Shown one piece after another: positions 1 through 8,689 of a stretch of DNA of 64,000 nt. Position 1 is the first letter of the stretch. Each line of letters begins with the position of its first letter. Below the pieces are notes generated by a model, which had not been told where the DNA came from, searched no databases, and worked only from the letters and a program-made list of their open reading frames with translations. This DNA comes from a bacterium (GTDB lineage: Bacteria > Zixibacteria > MSB-5A5 > WJJR01). The DNA is taken from contig JAKAKI010000063.1 of NCBI GenBank assembly GCA_021813505.1, positions 1 to 64,000 on the forward strand, written 5' to 3'. Both the position numbers and the translations under genes were made by a program.

Positions 1-131
1 CGTTGCTGGCGCGTATGGGTGTTCCCCGGCTCGTCACGTTTACTCAACCTTCGGAACCGCCCGGTGCGGACCCGCATGCCGGGTGGTGTGGGAGGGGTCC
101 TCAGGGAAAAGCCTGAGGCCCCTATCCCGAT
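1..131 (+). mobile_element. 3' end of a group II intron (domains V and VI)
   Basis: The sequence folds as a group II intron end. Domain V is 56-87: stem 56-64 with 79-87 (one G-U pair), upper stem 65-68 with 73-76, tetraloop 69-72, and the family's two-base bulge on the 3' side at 77-78; the basal CGC triad is at 58-60. Domain VI is 90-128: 90-93 pairs with 125-128, 94-97 with 119-122 and 99-105 with 112-118. A124 is left bulged, as expected for the branch point, and 7 bases later AT (130-131) fits the usual AY intron end, so the 3' splice site should follow 131. The reverse transcriptase gene and domains I-IV must lie upstream, outside the window. The CGC triad and compact shape suggest a bacterial class C-like intron (inference). 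Confidence 0.82.
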
Positions 132-160
132 TCCGCAACTCCCTCGAAGATTCACCAACC

Positions 161-187
161 GGGCGCCCACACAGGGGCGCCCCTACG
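161..187 (-). repeat. Family B palindromic repeat, half element
   Basis: Matches the right end of the complete family B element at 49200-49273: GGGCGCCCACA followed by GGGGCGCCCCTACGG. It is internally self-complementary (GGGGCGCCCC). A second half copy in the same orientation lies about 95 bases downstream. Confidence 0.75.
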
Positions 188-281
188 GTCCAGGTGAATG
201 CTTGTCGAAGCCGAGGGGTCGGGCGATTCAGCTTGAGGCTGTCCCATTGGCGTTTCGCGATCGCTCCTCATCCGCATATCC

Positions 282-307
282 GGGCGCCCCACAGGGCCGC
301 CCCTACC
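282..307 (-). repeat. Family B palindromic repeat, half element
   Basis: GGGCGCCCCACAGGGCCGCCCCTACCG, same orientation as the copy at 161-187 with small substitutions. It ends 66 bases before the chosen gatA start. Confidence 0.72.
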
Positions 308-373
308 GTCTCATCCAATCAACCGGATGCGACTTCAGGTTGCCCCACCGCTATCCAGATTCTATCTTCCAAC

Positions 374-1798
374 GTGAACGGTCCCCCATACCAATGGTCC
401 ATAGCGCAAATGGCGGATGCCCTCGGCAGCGGCGCGACCTCCGCGCCAGCACTCACTGACGCGCATCTGGATCGAATCGCCGCGCGCCGCGATGTGAATG
501 CCTATATCAACGTGACCGGAGAGATGGCGAAAGTCGCTGCGGCCACTGCCGCTCAGTCGCGGGATCTCCCGCTGGCGGGCATCCCTATCGCAATCAAGGA
601 CAACATCACAGTCGAGGGTGTCCCGTGCACCTGTGGCTCACGGATGCTCGAGCATTGGATTGCGCCATATGATGCCGCTGTTGTTGAACGTCTCAAATCG
701 GCCGGTGCGGTGATTCTCGGGAAGACCAATTGCGACGAATTCGCCATGGGTTCATCCAATGAGAATTCCTACTTCGGTCCAGTTCAGAATCCCAACGCAC
801 CCGGACGAGTGCCCGGTGGATCATCAGGCGGGTCGGCGGCCGCCGTCGCCGACTTCCAGGCCGCTGCGGCCCTCGGATCAGACACGGGTGGATCAGTGCG
901 CCTGCCGGCAGCTTTCTGCGGAGTTGTCGGACTCAAGCCCACGTACGGTGCGGTGTCTCGTTGGGGCCTGGTGGCATTCGCGTCGTCACTCGATCAGGTT
1001 GGCGTTTTGGGCCGGACGGTCGATGACACGCGGCGAGTGTTCGAGGTGATTCGCGGTTATGATCCAAAAGACTCCACCTCAATGCGTGACATCCCAGTAG
1101 AACCGATTCCCGAAACCCTAACGATTGGCCTGCCCCGCGAATACTACGGCGATGGCCTCGATCCCGAAGTACGCCGCGCTGTCACCGGCACCGCCCAGGC
1201 GTTGCAAGCCGCCGGCCATCGATTGGTCGACGTTTCCCTCCCGAACTCGCCGTACACGATTGCCGCCTATTACATCATCTGCTGTGCCGAAGCGTCGGCC
1301 AACCTCGCCCGCTACGATGGCGTCAAGTACGGCTACCGATCGGCGTCGACACAGGATCTGTCGAGCATGTACGGCCGGACCCGCTCCGAGGGATTCGGCA
1401 TGGAGGTCAAACGGCGCATACTGCTCGGCACCTACGTGCTCTCGGCAGGGTACTTCGATGCGTACTACGCCACCGCCCAGAAAGTTCGCGCTCGGATCGC
1501 CGCCGACTTCACCGATGCATTCAAGACTATCGATTGCCTGCTCACGCCGACCGCGCCAACCTGTGCATTCAAATTAGGGGAGAAGCTCGATGATCCGCTG
1601 GCGATGTACCTCATGGATATCTACACAACATCCGTCAACCTCGCCGGCCTCCCGGCAATCTCGATCCCGTGTGGCCGTTCAAGCGCGGGATTGCCCATCG
1701 GCGCGCAGATCATCGGCAGACCATTCGAGGAGAATTTGATCTTGTCGCTCGCTTCCGAGGTGGAGGAGCGTGTAGGTGGAAGTAACAATGTATCTTAG
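374..1798 (+). CDS. gatA: Aspartyl/glutamyl-tRNA amidotransferase subunit A
   Basis: Amidase subunit of the GatCAB complex: it frees ammonia from glutamine, which GatB uses to convert Glu-tRNA(Gln) or Asp-tRNA(Asn) to the correct amide. The Ser-cisSer-Lys triad of the amidase signature family is intact: Lys75 (IAIKDN), Ser150 (GGSSGGS) and Ser174 (DTGGS). Their spacing is that of well-studied GatA proteins, offset by about four residues, which supports the GTG start at 374 (474 aa). With this start the family's N-terminal helix (SIAQMADAL) is kept; ATG 410 would remove half of it. No Shine-Dalgarno sequence is visible before 374, so the start stays open. gatB follows after a family A repeat; gatC is not in the window. 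Family certain, start moderately sure. Confidence 0.93.
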   Translation: MNGPPYQWSIAQMADALGSGATSAPALTDAHLDRIAARRDVNAYINVTGEMAKVAAATAAQSRDLPLAGIPIAIKDNITVEGVPCTCGSRMLEHWIAPYDAAVVERLKSAGAVILGKTNCDEFAMGSSNENSYFGPVQNPNAPGRVPGGSSGGSAAAVADFQAAAALGSDTGGSVRLPAAFCGVVGLKPTYGAVSRWGLVAFASSLDQVGVLGRTVDDTRRVFEVIRGYDPKDSTSMRDIPVEPIPETLTIGLPREYYGDGLDPEVRRAVTGTAQALQAAGHRLVDVSLPNSPYTIAAYYIICCAEASANLARYDGVKYGYRSASTQDLSSMYGRTRSEGFGMEVKRRILLGTYVLSAGYFDAYYATAQKVRARIAADFTDAFKTIDCLLTPTAPTCAFKLGEKLDDPLAMYLMDIYTTSVNLAGLPAISIPCGRSSAGLPIGAQIIGRPFEENLILSLASEVEERVGGSNNVS

Positions 1799-1806
1799 CG
1801 CTCGGA

Positions 1807-1875
1807 GGGAGGGCGAGGCTCCTGCCGAACCTGGCGTCCGCGCGCAAAGAGGCTCGGCAGGAGCCTCGCCCTCCC
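1807..1875. repeat. Family A 70-bp palindromic element, copy 1
   Basis: Terminal inverted repeats GGGAGGGCGAGGCTCC and GGAGCCTCGCCCTCCC extend inward through CTGCCGA/TCGGCAG. It fills most of the gatA-gatB gap. A transcript of either strand would form a long hairpin. One of seven copies in the window. Confidence 0.93.
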
Positions 1876-1903
1876 ACTCCCGCAATTTCAAAGTTGTCTC
1901 GGT

Positions 1904-3364
1904 ATGAAATCTGACTCGCCATACGAACCCGTCATCGGCCTCGAGGTCCACGCCCAACTCGCGACCCGCTCAAAGATCTTCTGCGGATGCTCCACGACCT
2001 TCGGCGCCGATCCGAATTCGCACGCGTGCCCGGTTTGCCTGGGACTTCCCGGCGCCCTTCCGGTCTTGAACCGCGAGGCCGTGGAGTTCGCGATCCGCCT
2101 CATCTTGGCTGTCGGTGGCCAGGTCAGCGAACGCAGCGTATTCGCACGTAAGAACTACTTCTACCCCGATCTCCCCAAAGGCTACCAGATATCACAATTC
2201 GATGTCCCGATCGGCCAGGGTGGTTCCGTTGAATTCGTCTGTGACCTCCACTCCGCCCACAAGGTCCAAGTCGGCCTCATCCGGATCCATCTCGAAGAAG
2301 ACGCCGGGAAATCGCTCCACAACGAGGACCCTGCCGACGATTCCACCCTGGTCGATGTGAACCGCTGCGGTGTTCCGCTCCTGGAAATCGTCAGCAAGCC
2401 CGAAATCCGCTCTCCACGTGATGCCTCGCTCTACTTGCAGCAAATGCACCAGATCCTCCAATACCTCGGGATTTGCACGGGGAACATGGAAGAGGGCGCG
2501 CTCCGCTGTGACGCCAACGTGTCGATCAGACCTGCCGGAAGCACCGTGCTTGGCACGCGCACCGAACTCAAGAATATGAACTCCTTCCGCGCTGTCGAAC
2601 GCGCGCTTTCAGTCGAAATCGGACGCCAGACCGAACTTGTCCGAGACGGGCAACTCATCCGGCAGGAGACGATGCTCTGGGATGAGAAGTCGCAGACGGT
2701 CCATCCCATGCGCTCGAAAGAAGAGTCATCCGACTACCGCTACTTCCCCGATCCGGACTTGTTGCCACTGCAGATCAGCAGCAGTTGGGTTGATTCTGTT
2801 CGTGCGTCGCTGCCGGAACTCCCCATGGCGCGGGCGGCACGGTTGGCGGCCCAATACGGGATTCCCGATTACGATGCGTCCGTGCTGACCGAAACACGCG
2901 AACTCGCGGACTACTACGAACAGACGGTCGCCGTCTTCACGGATGGCAAGAAGGCATCCAACTGGATCATGACCGAAGTTCTGCGCATCCTGAAAGAAAA
3001 GTCCATCGGCATCAGCAGTTTCCCGGTCAGGCCGGAGCATCTTGGCCAACTGCTGGCCACTGTATCCGATGGCACAATCTCGGGGACCGCCGCCAAGACA
3101 GTCTTCGAACAAATGGTTGTGACAGGGAAATCGCCAAAGGACATTGTAACCGAAGGCGGTTTTGCGCAAATTTCCGATGGGACGATGCTGGGACATCTTG
3201 TAGACCGCGTTCTTGATGAAAATCAGGATCAGGTTGCGACGTATCGATCGGGCAACCAGCGTGTCCTGGCGTTCTTCGTGGGCCAGGTTATGAAAAACTC
3301 CAAAGGCAAAGCCAACCCGCAACGCATCAGCGAACTGTTGAAGGAGCGCCTGGACCGATCATGA
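1904..3364 (+). CDS. gatB: Aspartyl/glutamyl-tRNA amidotransferase subunit B
   Basis: Kinase-transferase subunit of GatCAB: it phosphorylates the mischarged glutamyl or aspartyl group on the tRNA and transfers ammonia from GatA. The 486-aa product has the family start EPVIGLEVHAQL, the cysteine pairs of the zinc site (CGCSTTF and HACPVCLG), the GTRTELKNMNSFRAVERA block and the YRYFPDPDL motif. The C-terminal half is the YqeY-like tRNA-binding tail. ATG 1904 is the natural start. Its TGA overlaps the ATG of purN by the ATGA arrangement, implying translational coupling. The gatA-gatB-pur order is continuous on one strand with no obvious promoter between. Confidence 0.97.
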   Translation: MKSDSPYEPVIGLEVHAQLATRSKIFCGCSTTFGADPNSHACPVCLGLPGALPVLNREAVEFAIRLILAVGGQVSERSVFARKNYFYPDLPKGYQISQFDVPIGQGGSVEFVCDLHSAHKVQVGLIRIHLEEDAGKSLHNEDPADDSTLVDVNRCGVPLLEIVSKPEIRSPRDASLYLQQMHQILQYLGICTGNMEEGALRCDANVSIRPAGSTVLGTRTELKNMNSFRAVERALSVEIGRQTELVRDGQLIRQETMLWDEKSQTVHPMRSKEESSDYRYFPDPDLLPLQISSSWVDSVRASLPELPMARAARLAAQYGIPDYDASVLTETRELADYYEQTVAVFTDGKKASNWIMTEVLRILKEKSIGISSFPVRPEHLGQLLATVSDGTISGTAAKTVFEQMVVTGKSPKDIVTEGGFAQISDGTMLGHLVDRVLDENQDQVATYRSGNQRVLAFFVGQVMKNSKGKANPQRISELLKERLDRS

Positions 3365-4038
3365 GCAGCTCCGATTGCTACATGACAGCGAAAGATGGTA
3401 GCATGGGCTTCCAGCCCATGCGTCCGCGCTTGGCGGTACTGGCATCTGGCTCAGGGACCAATCTCCAAGCCGTACTGGACCAGATTGCGGCCGGCAAACT
3501 CGCCGCCGATGTCGCTGTCGTCATCTCCAACAACAGTGACTCGGTGGCCCTTGAACGGGCTCGGAAAGCCGGTATCGCCGCGGTTCACTGGTCGGAGAAG
3601 AAGGCCGGTTCCCCCGTCCAGTTCTCCTCCGGCCTGCTGGAGCTCCTCCAACACCACCGCATCGATTTGGTCGTTCTGGCCGGATACATGAAATTGGTGC
3701 CGCACGAAGTTGTCCGTGCATTTCACGGCCGAATCATTAACATTCACCCGGCCCTGCTGCCCAAATACGGCGGCCCCGGCTTTTACGGTATGCGTGTCCA
3801 CGAGGCGGTCATTGCGGCAGGGGAGAAGCAAAGCGGCGCCACTGTCCATTTCGTCGACGCCGAATACGATCACGGCTCCGTTCTGATGCAACGGGAGGTC
3901 CCGGTTCTACCCGATGACACGCCGGAGACGCTGCGCGACCGCGTCCTGGCCGTTGAACACGAACTTCTGCCGGCCGCGATCGCCAAATTCGCCAAGGAGT
4001 TTTGGAAGCAACCCGGGAACCAAGAAAAGAGGCAGTAG
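3361..4038 (+). CDS. purN: Phosphoribosylglycinamide formyltransferase
   Basis: Transfers a formyl group from 10-formyl-tetrahydrofolate to GAR in purine synthesis. The 225-aa product has the family signatures LASGSGTNLQAV, the catalytic INIHPALLP segment (Asn and His) and HFVDAEYDHG with the catalytic Asp. The KYGGPGFYG loop is the variant I associate with Bacteroidetes-type PurN. ATG 3361 overlaps the gatB stop and has AAGGAG 14 bases upstream. The first 20 residues are unusual: bases 3397-3420 are a family D palindrome read as GSMGFQPM. If translation began at ATG 3418, inside that palindrome's end, the protein would be the usual 206 aa. Followed by purC and purH. Confidence 0.93.
   Translation: MSSSDCYMTAKDGSMGFQPMRPRLAVLASGSGTNLQAVLDQIAAGKLAADVAVVISNNSDSVALERARKAGIAAVHWSEKKAGSPVQFSSGLLELLQHHRIDLVVLAGYMKLVPHEVVRAFHGRIINIHPALLPKYGGPGFYGMRVHEAVIAAGEKQSGATVHFVDAEYDHGSVLMQREVPVLPDDTPETLRDRVLAVEHELLPAAIAKFAKEFWKQPGNQEKRQ
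3397..3420. repeat. Family D palindrome inside the 5' end of purN
   Basis: GGTAGCATGGGC-TTCCA-GCCCATG is half of the 51-bp element found intact at 13290-13340. It is read in frame in purN (residues 13-20 from ATG 3361) and supplies two possible in-frame ATG codons, at 3403 and 3418. Confidence 0.8.
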
Positions 4039-4058
4039 GGGCGTATTGCATACGCCCG
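4035..4058. repeat. Family C short hairpin repeat
   Basis: GTAGGGGCGTATTGCATACG followed by CCCG; self-complementary around TTGCA. It starts at the purN stop codon, in the 66-bp gap before purC, and could act as a terminator-like or mRNA-stabilising hairpin. Related copies at 38482, 38552 and 63848. Confidence 0.78.
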
Positions 4059-4104
4059 ACTGTCCGGGACCCAATTGACCGCCGACTATCGAGGAGATCA
4101 CTGA

Positions 4105-5031
4105 ATGACCGAAGCACTTGTCCGCAAACCCGACACTGTTGTCGTCACTCAACTCGGCGATCTGCCTCTGGTTGCTCGTGGCAAGGTCCGCGATGTCTAC
4201 GATCTCGGTGACAAGCTCCTGATCGTGGCCACCGACCGCCTGTCTGCCTTCGACGTGATCCTGCCGACACCTATTCCCGGCAAGGGACGTGTCCTCACCC
4301 AGATGTCCCGATTCTGGTTCGAGCGGACACGCGACATTGTGCCCAATCACCTGATCACCTGCGATGTCGCGCAGTTTCCACAAATCCTGCAGCCCTATCG
4401 CGAGCAGTTGGACGGACGATCCATGCTCGTGAAGAAGTGCCGCCGCATCGACTACGAATGCGTCGCACGCGGCTATATCACCGGCTCGCTCTTCAAAGAG
4501 TACACCGGAATTTCCGGCAAGACCTCAGGCAGCAAGGTGTCGTTGCACGGCTTCGAGTTCCCGGCAAACCTCGTTGACTCCCAAAAACTGCCCGCGCCGA
4601 TCTTCACCCCGGCCACCAAGCGCGATGCTGGTCATGACGAGAACATCTCATTCGAACAGATGGCCTCGGATCTCGGCACAGAGTTGACGGCGCAGCTTCG
4701 CGACCTCACCATCGCGCTGTACAAATGGTGCGCCGACTACGCGGGGGGCCGTGGCATCATCATCGCCGACACCAAATTCGAGTTTGGATTCGATGGCAAT
4801 ACCCTGACCTTGATCGACGAAATCTGTTCGCCCGATTCATCGCGCTTCTGGCCTGCAGATCAATATCGTCCCGGCGGCTCCCAGCCCAGCTACGATAAGC
4901 AATACGTGCGCGATTACCTGATTCGCATTGCCTGGAATAAACAGCCGCCCGCACCGGAACTCCCCGATGAGGTCGTGCGCAATACCGTCGCCAAGTATGA
5001 GGAGGCCCAACGGCGGCTTCTTGGTGCCTGA
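4105..5031 (+). CDS. purC: Phosphoribosylaminoimidazole-succinocarboxamide synthase
   Basis: ATP-dependent ligase joining aspartate to CAIR to give SAICAR, step 8 of IMP synthesis. The 308-aa product belongs to the longer, ADE1-like form of the family rather than the ~240-aa form. Visible signatures are ARGKVRDVYDLGD near the N terminus, the ATDRLSAFDV block, CVARGYITGS, and TLIDEICSPDSSRFWPADQY near the C terminus. ATG 4105 has GAGGAGAT about 6 bases upstream. It lies between purN and purH in a purine cluster. Confidence 0.96.
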   Translation: MTEALVRKPDTVVVTQLGDLPLVARGKVRDVYDLGDKLLIVATDRLSAFDVILPTPIPGKGRVLTQMSRFWFERTRDIVPNHLITCDVAQFPQILQPYREQLDGRSMLVKKCRRIDYECVARGYITGSLFKEYTGISGKTSGSKVSLHGFEFPANLVDSQKLPAPIFTPATKRDAGHDENISFEQMASDLGTELTAQLRDLTIALYKWCADYAGGRGIIIADTKFEFGFDGNTLTLIDEICSPDSSRFWPADQYRPGGSQPSYDKQYVRDYLIRIAWNKQPPAPELPDEVVRNTVAKYEEAQRRLLGA

Positions 5032-5083
5032 TGCATATTCGACTCCGTTTCCGAACCACCCCGAAGCTGAGAAGAGGAATCTT

Positions 5084-6703
5084 ATGACGTCCGCACCCAT
5101 CCCCAGCGCAGCGAAGGACAACCAGCCCGTATCAACCACAGGGTTGGTGAGAGTTCGTCGCGCCATCATCTCGGCTTACGACAAGACGGGAGTCGTGGAG
5201 CTCGCCACAGCTCTGCGCCAATTCGGGGTGGAGATAGTCTCCACCGGCGGCACCATGGCCGCACTCCAGAGCGCTGGCATTCCCGTGACCTCCGTCGAGG
5301 CACTGACCGGCGTAGGCTCCATGCTCGGCGGACGAGTCAAAACCCTTCACCCCAATTTGCTGGGTGGCGTTCTCGGCCGGCCGAATCTCCCTTCCGACCG
5401 GAAGGAACTCGATCAGGCGCGTATCCGGCCCTTTGAACTGGTGATCGTCAACTTATATCCCTTCACCAAGGCAGCGAGCGATCCGAACGCGAGCTTTGCC
5501 GATGCCGTCGAATTGATCGACGTCGGCGGGCCGACCATGATCCGCGGCGCCGCCAAGAATCACGAAACGGTCGCGGTTGTCTGTGATCCTGCTGATTATC
5601 CGGCGCTCGTTGCCGAACTCAACGCCAATGACGGCGCGACTACTCTGGCCGCTCGGCGCCGCTTCGCTGCCAACGCGTTTACAGTCACAGCGGGCTATGA
5701 CGCGAAGATCGCCTCGTATCTTGTCGCCAGCCTGGCTACACCAGAGACGGCCCGCTTCCCCGAGATCCTGATCAAACGCTTCACCCGCTCGGGCAAGTTG
5801 CGCTATGGCGAAAATCCCCATCAGCAGGCGGCTGTGTACCGCGCGGTCGATGACACCGGGCCATCGCTGGCGATCGCCCCCATCGACGGGGGCAAAGAGC
5901 TTTCTTACAACAACTATGGCGATCTCGATGCCGCATGGCGCATGGCGGCCGATTTCACCGAACCGTTCGCTGCGATTTTCAAACACGCCAATCCCTGTGG
6001 CGCCGCAACCGGCACATCGATCACTCGCGCCTACGAACTCGCCTATGCCACCGATCCCCTCTCGGCCTACGGCTCCATCGTCGCCTTGAATCGCACCGTC
6101 GATCGTGCCTGTGCCGATGCGTTGAATCAGACCACGTTTATCGAATGCGTGATCGCGCCGGGGTACGACACCGATGCGCTGGCACTGATGCTCTCGAAGA
6201 AGACCCGACGGTACATCACCGCGAGCACGATGTTGCTGACTCCCGGACGGGTGCGATTCCGCGAAATCCTCGGCGGTCTCCTTGTACAGGATGACGATGA
6301 ACGCGAAGTGAGTCCGGCAGACTTGACCGTCGTCACCAACGTGGCGCCCACGCAGGAGCAGATCGCCGCGCTTCTGTTTGCGCGCAAGATTGTCAAACAC
6401 GCCAAGTCCAACGCCATCGTGCTGGCACAGGGAAGCGCTGCGGTCGGGATCGGCTCGGGACAAACATCACGTGTCGATGCGGTTCATTCCGCCGTGACCC
6501 GCGCCGGAGATCGTGCCAAGGGCGCCGTACTCGCCTCCGATGCGTTCTTCCCGATGCGCGACGGTCCCGATGCGGCTGCCGCGGCAGGCGTAGCCGCGAT
6601 CATTCAACCCGGCGGCTCCAAGCGCGACCCGGAGGTCATTGCCGCGTGCAATGAGCACGGTATCGCGATGGTCTTCTCCGGGGTCCGTAACTTTAGGCAT
6701 TGA
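5084..6703 (+). CDS. purH: Bifunctional AICAR formyltransferase / IMP cyclohydrolase
   Basis: Catalyses the last two steps of IMP synthesis. The first ~165 residues are the MGS-like cyclohydrolase domain (AIISAYDKTG, STGGTMAAL, GGRVKTLHP). The remainder is the formyltransferase, with RYGENPHQ near 243 and KHANPCGAA near 300 carrying the catalytic Lys-His. It ends in GVRNFRH, the usual family terminus. ATG 5084 is chosen because AGAAGAGGAA lies just upstream and the MGS domain starts soon after; the open frame continues back to 4928 inside purC but that extension is a shadow. 539 aa, normal length. TTG 6700, overlapping its end, is an alternative start of coaBC. Confidence 0.97.
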   Translation: MTSAPIPSAAKDNQPVSTTGLVRVRRAIISAYDKTGVVELATALRQFGVEIVSTGGTMAALQSAGIPVTSVEALTGVGSMLGGRVKTLHPNLLGGVLGRPNLPSDRKELDQARIRPFELVIVNLYPFTKAASDPNASFADAVELIDVGGPTMIRGAAKNHETVAVVCDPADYPALVAELNANDGATTLAARRRFAANAFTVTAGYDAKIASYLVASLATPETARFPEILIKRFTRSGKLRYGENPHQQAAVYRAVDDTGPSLAIAPIDGGKELSYNNYGDLDAAWRMAADFTEPFAAIFKHANPCGAATGTSITRAYELAYATDPLSAYGSIVALNRTVDRACADALNQTTFIECVIAPGYDTDALALMLSKKTRRYITASTMLLTPGRVRFREILGGLLVQDDDEREVSPADLTVVTNVAPTQEQIAALLFARKIVKHAKSNAIVLAQGSAAVGIGSGQTSRVDAVHSAVTRAGDRAKGAVLASDAFFPMRDGPDAAAAAGVAAIIQPGGSKRDPEVIAACNEHGIAMVFSGVRNFRH

Positions 6704-6711
6704 GGCAACCC

Positions 6712-7929
6712 ATGAGCTCACTCACAGGCCGTCATATTCTCCTGGGAATCACGGGCGGGATCGCCGCCTACAAATCAGCCTATCTCTGCCGCAGGCTGAA
6801 GGACAAAGGCGCCGACGTTTGGGTGTCCATGACCAGGAACGCCACCCACTTCATCACGCCTCTGACCATGGAAACTTTGTCCGAACGTGAAGTGTTACTT
6901 GAGATGTTTCCTGCAAACCGTTATGTCGGAACACGTCACATTGACATATCCGACTGGACTGAGATCTCGATCGTCGCGCCCGCCACGGCGAACTTCATCG
7001 GCCGCTACGCCAATGGCTTGGCTGATGACATGCTCACCACGCTCCTGATTTCGGTCACATCGCCGGTGATGCTTGCACCAGCGATGAATACCGACATGTA
7101 CAATCACCCCGCCGTGCAGGAAAACCTCCAGCGCCTGAGAGCCCGCGGCGTCCACATGGTAGACCCGACCTCCGGACTCCTGGCCTGCCACACTGTTGGA
7201 GTCGGGCGAATGGCTGAGCCGGAGACAATCGTGGCAGCGGCCGAATCGCTCCTCGAACAAGGCGGCCGTCACGACCTGACCGGGAAGACCATCCTTGTGA
7301 CCGCCGGGCCAACACAGGAAGCCATCGATCCGGTGCGCGTCATCACCAACCGTTCGTCCGGCAAGATGGGATACGCCATCGCCACCGCCGCCCAGGAGCG
7401 CGGCGCCCGCGTGATCTTAATCAGTGGTCCGACCATGCTCACCGCCCCCGCTGGAATCGAACTCGTTAATGTGACCTCCGCTCAGGAAATGTTCAACGCC
7501 GCCATGGCGCATTTCGATACTTGCTCCGTGGCCATCGGGGTCGCGGCCGTCAGCGATTGGCGTGTCGCCAAGCCGGGTATGCACAAACTCGCTAAGGCCG
7601 ATGGTCCCCCGGATTTGCATTTGGAACCAACCCCGGATATTTTGGCAGGCATGGGTGCGCGCAAGAAGCCGGGACAATTCCTCATCGGATTTTCCCTCGA
7701 GACCGATCCGGCGCGTCTCGAATCAGTCACCAAACTGCGAGCCAAGAATCTCGATTTACTCGTGGCCAACAATCCCACAACGCCCGGCTCCGAATTCGGG
7801 AGCGATCACAACGACGCACTCCTGATCGATCGCGAGGGACATGTCGAACGTCCGGGCCTGCTGACCAAGCAGGACCTGGCACATCGCATCCTGGATCGTC
7901 TGGCATCATTCACGAATGGATCAAAGTAG
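6712..7929 (+). CDS. coaBC: Phosphopantothenoylcysteine synthetase/decarboxylase
   Basis: Bifunctional coenzyme A biosynthesis enzyme: the C-terminal half ligates cysteine to 4'-phosphopantothenate and the N-terminal flavoprotein half decarboxylates the product. [10 protein letters not shown] binds FMN; His76 (TRHID) is the catalytic base; APAMNTDMY is the PxMNxxMW-type motif; Cys159 ([12 protein letters not shown]) is the flap cysteine. The synthetase half shows [19 protein letters not shown] and LVANN. ATG 6712 (405 aa) has GAGG 7 bases upstream; TTG 6700 is possible. The flap sequence ACHTVGVG departs from the commoner ACGxxGxG, but the key Cys and GRM are kept. Eight bases separate purH from it. 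Confidence 0.95.
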   Translation: MSSLTGRHILLGITGGIAAYKSAYLCRRLKDKGADVWVSMTRNATHFITPLTMETLSEREVLLEMFPANRYVGTRHIDISDWTEISIVAPATANFIGRYANGLADDMLTTLLISVTSPVMLAPAMNTDMYNHPAVQENLQRLRARGVHMVDPTSGLLACHTVGVGRMAEPETIVAAAESLLEQGGRHDLTGKTILVTAGPTQEAIDPVRVITNRSSGKMGYAIATAAQERGARVILISGPTMLTAPAGIELVNVTSAQEMFNAAMAHFDTCSVAIGVAAVSDWRVAKPGMHKLAKADGPPDLHLEPTPDILAGMGARKKPGQFLIGFSLETDPARLESVTKLRAKNLDLLVANNPTTPGSEFGSDHNDALLIDREGHVERPGLLTKQDLAHRILDRLASFTNGSK

Positions 7930-7941
7930 TCCGCCAACATC

Positions 7942-8622
7942 ATGACCACTCCCGACGAAACCTCCTTAGTAGCGGCGCGAGCATTGCGCCAGATTCTCCA
8001 GGTCGAACCCACGATGGAGCTGTTCGACGACAAGCCGCGCGCCAAGCGCGCCGGCTCGCTTGACGAACTGTACGAGATGATCCACACGTGCACGAAATGC
8101 TCTCTGGGGCACTCGCGCACCAAGTTCGTGTTCGGTGTCGGGAATCCGCACGCCCACATCATGTTCATTGGTGAGGCGCCGGGGCGCGATGAGGACTTGT
8201 CGGGGATTCCCTTCGTTGGCCGGGCCGGGCAATTGCTGGACAAGATGCTCGCTGCGATCGATCTGAAGCGGGAGGACGTTTATATCGCCAACGTTCTCAA
8301 GTGCCGCCCCCCCGAGAATCGTGATCCGCTGCCCGAGGAATCCGATTCCTGCCTGCCGCATCTCGCCGAACAGATTCGCCTGATCGGCCCGAAGTACATC
8401 TGCTCCGTCGGACGGATCGCCGCCCAGATTCTCCTGGATACCAAGACCCCGTTGGGGAAGATGCGCGGACGATTCTATGATGTCTGCGGCGCCAAAATGC
8501 TGGTGACCTTCCACCCGGCGGCGTTGCTGCGCAATCCGAATTTCAAGAAAGACGCGTGGGAGGACCTGAAACTCCTCCGCCGAACCTACGATCAGTCCAT
8601 GGGACAGAAGTCTCGATTTTAA
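7942..8622 (+). CDS. Family 4 uracil-DNA glycosylase (iron-sulfur)
   Basis: Removes uracil from DNA in base-excision repair. The 226-aa product has the four cysteines that bind a 4Fe-4S cluster in family 4 UDGs: Cys50 and Cys53 (HTCTKC), Cys121 (VLKCRPP) and Cys137. GEAPGRDED near 77-85 is the catalytic motif and TFHPAALLRNP the C-terminal DNA-binding motif. The first ~40 residues are a low-conservation extension; some family 4 proteins carry a similar DNA-polymerase-related tail. It starts 12 bases after coaBC and is probably co-transcribed. Confidence 0.94.
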   Translation: MTTPDETSLVAARALRQILQVEPTMELFDDKPRAKRAGSLDELYEMIHTCTKCSLGHSRTKFVFGVGNPHAHIMFIGEAPGRDEDLSGIPFVGRAGQLLDKMLAAIDLKREDVYIANVLKCRPPENRDPLPEESDSCLPHLAEQIRLIGPKYICSVGRIAAQILLDTKTPLGKMRGRFYDVCGAKMLVTFHPAALLRNPNFKKDAWEDLKLLRRTYDQSMGQKSRF

Positions 8623-8689
8623 CTAAGCAGGGGAGCCGACCGGTGCACATCACAGATACATCCGCCTGCTATTCTGAAAGCGAGGTCGC

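Larger units (their letters stand above)
132..373. other. Gene-free stretch between intron end and gatA
   Basis: No credible coding sequence. It carries two family B half-elements (161-187 and 282-307), both in the orientation ending in CCCCTACG or CCCCTACCG. The rest shows no recognisable promoter or RNA. Reading frames that run through it are repeat-derived. Confidence 0.6.

Noticed and set aside
19-459. + frame (146 codons) at the window start
   Set aside because: It runs through the group II intron end and two family B repeats; no protein-like content.
5453-6463. - strand frame (336 codons) opposite purH
   Set aside because: Shadow of purH; no ribosome-binding site or known motif.
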